From the NCBI RefSeq assembly GCF_000276665.1, contig NW_004955402.1:510251-574250 (forward strand): a stretch of 64,000 nt of DNA, in the 5' to 3' direction. Position 1 is the first letter of the stretch. Each line of letters starts with the position of its first letter. The translations under genes and the position numbers were made by a program. The stretch is from Chinchilla lanigera (lineage: Eukaryota; Chordata; Mammalia; Rodentia; Chinchillidae). This document shows positions 58,336-64,000 of the stretch, piece by piece. Below the pieces are notes generated by a model. It did not search any database. It was not told where the DNA came from and saw nothing but the letters and a program-made list of their open reading frames with translations.

Positions 58336-60853
58336 GGCTGAGCAGGTGCTGGAGCTGCTGCCCGACACTGTTCCCCACCCCAGTGCCACAGCTGCCTCAC
58401 AGCATAGGGACCAAACCCACAAAGTCAAGTTCCTGAGCTGCTGCTGAGACGCCCATAAAAAGCAGCGCTATTTCCAACTAAAAAAGACACCACTAAGCAA
58501 CAGGAGTCTCTGAACGTTTATTTTTATACTTTTTCCCCACGCCCCCAACCCAGCCTCCCCCCAGACAAGTTTCAGGTGGAAAATCTGCCTGCTCTGGATA
58601 CTGTAACAATACTGTGTGGGCATCAACAGGCGAAGCAGCCTGCCTGAATGTCAAGCAAACGATAATGGCGTTTTTCTGACAGTTCTGCACATCCACTTGG
58701 GAAAATAGTGCTCTTTCATAACAGAAGGACAGAGCTCGATGACCAGGCAGAGAAAATTCCCAAGGTCCCAGGCACCGGTGGTGACAGTGTGATGAGTGTC
58801 CCTCACTGAGTTTCACGCTGGTGCTGCACCCGCTGGCCTTCCTGCGCCCCTGTGCCACACACCATTCTCACCCCTAAGCTGCGGAACTCGGGGACGTGGT
58901 GAGGTGGAACTGCGTCCTGTGTCCCCTGATGCTCTGCAGACTCAGGCACAGGCCATGGGGGGAGGCCTGAGTGAGGCGGAGGAGCCCAAGAACTGTTTGA
59001 AAAGCCAGGAGATCCCAGGACCAGGACCTAGGGCCCGCCCCAGGATGCCTGGCACCGGCAGCCTAGGGGTGGCTTCCCTGCTGACTACCTGGCAGGCAGC
59101 AGAGGCCCCAACTCCACCATGCACTTCCTGCAGGCGAGAATCCGGAGGCAGCCTCCACGAGAACCCAACAGACCTAAGTACTCCCCGGGTTAGGGACCAC
59201 CGCCCACACTGTTTCCCGCCGAGCACACGTTCACAGCTCCCTCGGTCCATCGCACAGTACCCTCTGCGCATCTGGTGAGAATAAGCTCTGCTTTCTGTGC
59301 CAACACAGACAGCAGGGACTACAGTCAAAGGCGATGAATGGCCTTCCGGTACCACTAGCCTTTGATTTTTAGTCTAAATTTTCAGATTTAACCCTAGAAT
59401 GGGAAGCTAGGCCAGAGCGCATGGCCTACAGACAGCATTGCCCCTTGCTGAGCGTCCCCGTGCTGGGACCACTGCTCCCACCCTGGCTGCTGGCCTCACC
59501 ACAGACGCAGGGTACTGAACAAAACCAAAAGAGCTGGGATTCCCCCGAGGCTTTCCTGTCTGTGCTGAGGGCCAGCAAGGTCTAGTCGGAGACGTCCTCT
59601 TATAAGGGGGGTGGGGAGGGCAGAAAACGGACCCCTGCTTCACCTGACCCTGTGCACCCAGCTGCACGCTGCCCGCACGGTTCATGGCACTGCCCACGCC
59701 TGGCTCCCGCAAGCGCCTCACGAGGTCCCTCAGCGAAGCACCTCCAGCCCTGTCCTCCTCCCATCCACCCAGCGCGTGGTCCATGGAGAAGAGCTGGCTG
59801 ACACTGGGAAGGAGGTACGACTGACACCTCAGGGATCACCCACTGCCAGCAAGCGCTGAGCTGGGCATCTTTCAAATGATCCACAGGGTAAAGAGAATCT
59901 GGTGAAAGGCTGTAAAAGCTGATACTCAGAGAACTAGGACTTTCTGGTTAAGAAGGAGAACAAAAATAGCAGGACTAGACTTCCAGCCAAAGCTCGTCTT
60001 TTGATTATACGTTACCAACAATACACTAGAAACAACAAGCAAATGTCTTGAGATTCATCAGAACAACCTAACCTGGAGACTGACTCTCATACTATAACCA
60101 GTTCAGACTCACTGGAGAGGAAGACAGGCCCACCCTGTCATTACACAGACCTGACCCAGGCCAGTAGGGCAGTGGCAACACCACCTGTCCCTCGCAGCTC
60201 TGAGGGTGTGCCACACGCAGGCCAGCTGCAAGCCGCTTACGGGACGGTTCCATCAGTAGCAGTGTGAATGTGAAGTCCACGACAATCAGCTGTGAGAATC
60301 TAGCTCAGAAAAGGTCCGTGAAAGTGTGTGGTTCTGCAGAGAGGGGGACCTGCTCCTTAACTCCGAGGTCAGGGGGAGAAATACAGCCAGCGCTTCACCC
60401 AAAAGCACAGCTGAGAAGACTTTTTCCATACCAATTCTGAAAGTTTCTTACAACAGCTGACAGAATGAGGTTACCCATATAAGGAGGAGACTCGGGTACC
60501 TATGTCACGTCAAGAATCATTTCTGCGCTTGCCAAAATCTTGGAACCCAGCTTCACACTCCCTCGGGGCGTGTCCAATGGCATGTACGGCTACTGAGTAA
60601 AACTCTGCTACGCACAGCTGGAGTTTTCAGTGGGTAAACTCGAGGAGAAACTAAGCTGCACCCACACTTCCACAGGCCCTGCTGCCCGCTCCAAGCTGGT
60701 GGTCAGTGCCAGGTTACAAAAGAAAAACAGCACAGTTCATCGACACACCAAAGCGAAGACCCGGGGTTCTCAAACACCATGCTGTCCATCAGGCTAGGAG
60801 GGTGACACAGGAGAGCAGGCGTGGCAAAGCTGGCTGGGGAAGTGAGCCGGACC
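58336..60853. other. Unique sequence, no gene supported
   Basis: Nothing recognised. Open frames up to 160 codons (58796-59278) lack domains. Confidence 0.5.
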
Positions 60854-61194
60854 TGTCAATTACAAGATCCCAGGACAGCACCAAATAATTCTCAGGACCC
60901 GTATGTGGAACTTCTGGGGCTCCCACGAGATGGGGATGACAAAAAGAGAGACGAGAGGACACGCAGAGCTGCCATGTGACTGCCCACAGCTGCCTGTCCT
61001 GGGTCTCCTGGGCACAGCGTGCACTTTAATTTTAGCTTTTATCCTTTCTTCTCTTTGTTTGGCCCAAGTTCTCTCTTTAGATCCAGTTCTTCCCTTACCC
61101 CTTCGCTCTCCCTTTTTGAATAAACTTTTGGCAGCGTTTGGCTGGTCTCGTCCAATCCCTTGCTCAGGACAAGAAGGACCTGGAATACTTTTCA
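60854..61194 (+). mobile_element. Candidate ERV LTR followed by a primer-binding-site-like sequence
   Basis: Possible TG start at 60854. 'gaataaacttttggcagcgt' at about 61117 looks like a polyadenylation region; a CA end falls at 61193-61194. Two bases later, at 61196, TGGCGAGCCGTTCCTGAA begins, and a TGG start is what a tRNA primer-binding site shows. The 5' boundary is a guess and I find no target-site duplication. It could also be unique sequence with chance features. Confidence 0.35.
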
Positions 61195-63727
61195 TTGGCG
61201 AGCCGTTCCTGAAGGAGCTACACAACAACAACGGAATCCCACGAATGCGCACCTCACCCTCGCCGGCCCTCCCGGGAGTGCATCCCACCCGCTCCATGAG
61301 AGCTCCTCAAACGGCTCCACGTGTCCACACATCTGATGGAGAAAAGTGCTCAGGAAAGAAACACAGATGCGGTGACTCACACGGCCTGCCTTGTAACACA
61401 CACCTTTGGCCACCTACAATTTCAGGGAGGGTCCAAACTGAAAAGTCAAGGGCCTGGGTGCCTGGGGGGAAGGGGAACGCTAAGTCCTTCCTGATTCTCC
61501 AATTGCCTCATCCATTTCCAACAGCACTCCCACACAGAAAGGCCGGCTCTGTGCAAGACCCTCTGAGGCACGGACTCGGCACTCTTCTGTCAACAAGTTC
61601 TCCTGAGCTCGCTGTCTCCACTGGCGTGTCCTAGGCCAGGTAGGCAGCAAGCAGGGTGGGTTGGATCCCTACACGGCCCAGATTCCAGGGTGATTTGTGT
61701 TTCCATTAGCAGTGAGTCATACTGCCCAGCACGTGAAACAAGTAGAGAAAAACTTACACCTTATGTTTTATAGAATCTCACCTTTTCTTGTCTGACTTCC
61801 TCATTTGCTGTTTCCCAGCATCAAGGAAGCCTGACAATTTGGTGGGTCAAGAAACGCTAAAATCACAGCAGCACCGACAAGAGAGGTCAAGAGAGGCCAG
61901 GGCCAGGCAGGAGGAGGGAGGAAGACGACAGGAGCTGGGGGCAGAGGATGGGCCTGGCCCCTGGCCCCTTCCTTCTCCACTGTCTCGGACCGGTCTGCCC
62001 CAGACCCTAGGCCTGAGGATGGCAGCAGGGACACATGTGTCGTCTGAGCAGCTGGTTTCAGATACCCCAGGTCCCAGCGCCTGACACGCCACCTCCACAG
62101 AAACACTGGATGCGCACGGACACAGATGCTAAACCAAATGCAGCACTGAAGCCCCCAGCACCAGGACGAGCTCGGCTTCACAAAGCTAGCAGAGATGTCA
62201 GGTTCTACCTGCGTTCTCAACTTCACGGAAACTGGTGTCGGCTTCTCAGAATGGCCCAACAGAAAGAAGAAATCTGATGTTACAACTGCAGAGCTTGAAC
62301 TGCTACAAAGAAAAAAAATTTTACTGAGCTAATTCCTTATTTCTCTTAGTACCTCTTTCCCTGCCGGACCTCCAAAAGAGACTTGAGGGCTATCACGGTA
62401 AATCACACAAATATCAAAATAAAATGTAAAGGTAAAGGTAAGCACTGAGTATTAAAGAAAGAAAATCACAGCCAAAAATCTGGAGCAAAGGTTGTGAATG
62501 AAAGGGACAAAACCCCCTCAGCTTTCCAGTAGCCCCTGGGGGCAGCACGCCCCTCTTCCCATCAAGGCACACACGTTAGCTCCGAAGACACACACTTCTC
62601 CGTCCCTGCGGGGCCCCAAAGAAGAAACACTGCATTCCTGTTGGACTGATTCTTGCTTCATTCAGACATCTTGAGTATGTCTGTAAAAAACCACTTTCTG
62701 AAGGTCCAGCCCAGTGTCCCCCGCCCTCACTGCCAGCATCCACCATGGAACCACATCCGGTGCAGAAAAGACTTTCCTCTGAACAATCCAAATCACCTTG
62801 AGATGACTGACCCACCCAATCCAATCACAAGACCACAGCCCAGGGGCCTCCCCGGAACACAGGCGGTTTCGGGCCTCATGAAGCTCTGGCCCTGAGGGTG
62901 CTTGAGGCTCCGTCCAACAGCACTCTCCACCTGTGCTCTGTGCTCTGGCGGAGCCTCCCTGCAGCACCCCAGGTCTCATCCGGGTCACACACTGTGTCTC
63001 CGGAGCCTCACTGCTAGCTTGTGGAGTGTTCCATGGGTGTAGCCGCCCCAGGGGCAGCACTGCATCTCATGGGGCACCTGCCACGTGAGCTTCGTCCAGC
63101 TCTGCCTCACATGTGCAAGCACTCTGGGTACCTGGCTGGCCACCATGTGGGAAGCCGTCCTGCCCAGGGCTGGGAAAGCCACACTCATCTGGCTTGTGTG
63201 CTGCCGAGTGAGCGCTCTCCAGGTATGCCCCTCAGAGTGCGCCCCTGCCACAGGTCACACCGCATGCTCCGCTGCGCTCAGGCACCCACAGTGACAGTGG
63301 CTGCGGGCGGCCTGTAGACCCCAGGGCACCCGCCTCATACACCTTTGTCAAGCACCTCAGGCTTCGACACAGTCCTTCCCAGCAGCACTACCAACCTGCT
63401 GGTGTTCCTTTCTCCTCCCAGTTCCCACCCTCTGAGGGAGAAAGGGGTCCCTGGATTCTTCAGATCTTCATTTTTACTGCTTCCAGGGACAGCTCTCATC
63501 AATCTTTCTAGAGCTCAAAGCCGAGATTTCTTGGCAGCAGCAGCCGTGGAATAACCCTAAACACGTGGTGGGGGCATGGGCTACAGAGACCCCAGTCTGC
63601 AGAACTGCCAGCCCTGCACTTGGGAGACCTGTGGCTGGTGTCCAGCGACAGGCGCCCATGGCCAGAGGGAGAGACTCTGCTGGCTCTGACGGTGGGCGGC
63701 CGCACGCCACGCCCAGGACAAAGAGGG
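61195..63727. other. Unique sequence, no gene supported
   Basis: No viral coding sequence follows the LTR candidate in a form I can recognise. Open frame 60903-61634 (243 codons) crosses the LTR candidate and has no domain. Confidence 0.5.
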
Positions 63728-63743
63728 CCTGCAGGGGGCGCTG
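63728..63743 (+). promoter_or_regulatory. CTCF-like motif
   Basis: CCTGCAGGGGGCGCTG agrees with the CTCF core (CCASYAGRKGGCRC) at all but one position. It sits in a locally CpG-rich stretch (63690-63790). Single motif matches are common in mammalian DNA, so occupancy is unknown. Confidence 0.4.
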
Positions 63744-64000
63744 GGAGTAAGCGCCCCCCAACCGCCCGCCGCACCCGCCCCCCGCAAAGACCTCAAGGAC
63801 TCGAGGAAATGTCAGCCCTGCAGCTACAAGAAAATGGACTCTGTGGTAGTCTGAGCAATCTCGGGCAGGGGTCTTCCCCACTCACACCTCCAGGCCAGAA
63901 CACAGCCTGGCCAACCCCTGATCCAGGTGAGGACCAGGGCAGAGAGAGCTGAGGGGGCAGACTCCTGAGCCACAGAAGCTGTGGGACAGCAGAGGCCACT
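63744..64000. other. Unique GC-rich sequence to the window edge
   Basis: Nothing recognised; GC-rich and CpG-rich near 63750-63790. Confidence 0.5.

Noticed and set aside
58031..58447. Open frames on both strands through 58200-58335 (GGGAQ-type repeats)
   Set aside because: An artefact of a stop-free 15-bp unit.
60903..61634. 243-codon open frame on +
   Set aside because: It crosses a candidate LTR end and reads without domains; not a retroviral gene as far as I can see.

Overview
The window looks like nuclear DNA from a rodent, intronic or intergenic, with no intact protein-coding gene that I can support. The rodent call rests on its SINEs. There are 7SL-derived B1 elements carrying the internal duplication typical of rodent B1 (positions 24880, 35817, 47822, 54390, 55470). 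There are BC1/tRNA-derived ID elements with A-box and B-box-like motifs (9648, 10518, 13170, 30246, 41106) and composite B1+ID dimers (4640, 35817, 46003, 50690). I saw no B2 or B4 elements, which argues against mouse or rat. A hystricognath, sciurid or castorid relative is possible; the exact lineage is an inference I cannot settle.

Layout. 1-570 is unique. 579-2427 holds a MaLR-like LTR, MaLR internal sequence and a second type of LTR. 2430-9150 is mostly unique, GC-moderate DNA with one B1+ID dimer. 9150-13440 is a LINE-1 block (two 3' fragments on +), broken by four ID elements and a 5'-truncated TPT1 processed pseudogene with a clear target-site duplication. 13440-24880 is repeat-poor, apart from an LTR at 17988-18905 that contains a ~580-bp minisatellite, a MIR, a CA repeat and an unidentified, frameshifted coding-like fragment near 20411-20640. 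24880-33700 is dense in transposons: L1 tails, a hAT fossil, and a large L1 (28330-32060) carrying MaLR LTRs in both orientations, an ID and an ERV solo LTR. 34185-35250 has MIR pieces and a C/A/T-only minisatellite. 35690-39350 has B1 units, a MaLR LTR piece and old L1M-type sequence. 44104-44928 is a second copy of the 1804-2427 LTR family with an internal duplication. 45500-64000 is mainly unique DNA with scattered B1/ID units, a 15-bp G-rich VNTR at 58186-58335, a candidate ERV LTR at 60854-61194 and a CTCF-like motif at 63728.

No genes act together here. The biology is retrotransposition and tandem-repeat growth: L1 machinery mobilised B1, ID and the TPT1 mRNA, and later elements landed in older L1 copies, so relative ages can be read from the nesting. 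Many open frames of 60-260 codons exist, but they lack family similarity, sit in stop-poor GC-rich or repeat DNA and overlap each other on both strands. I do not call them genes.
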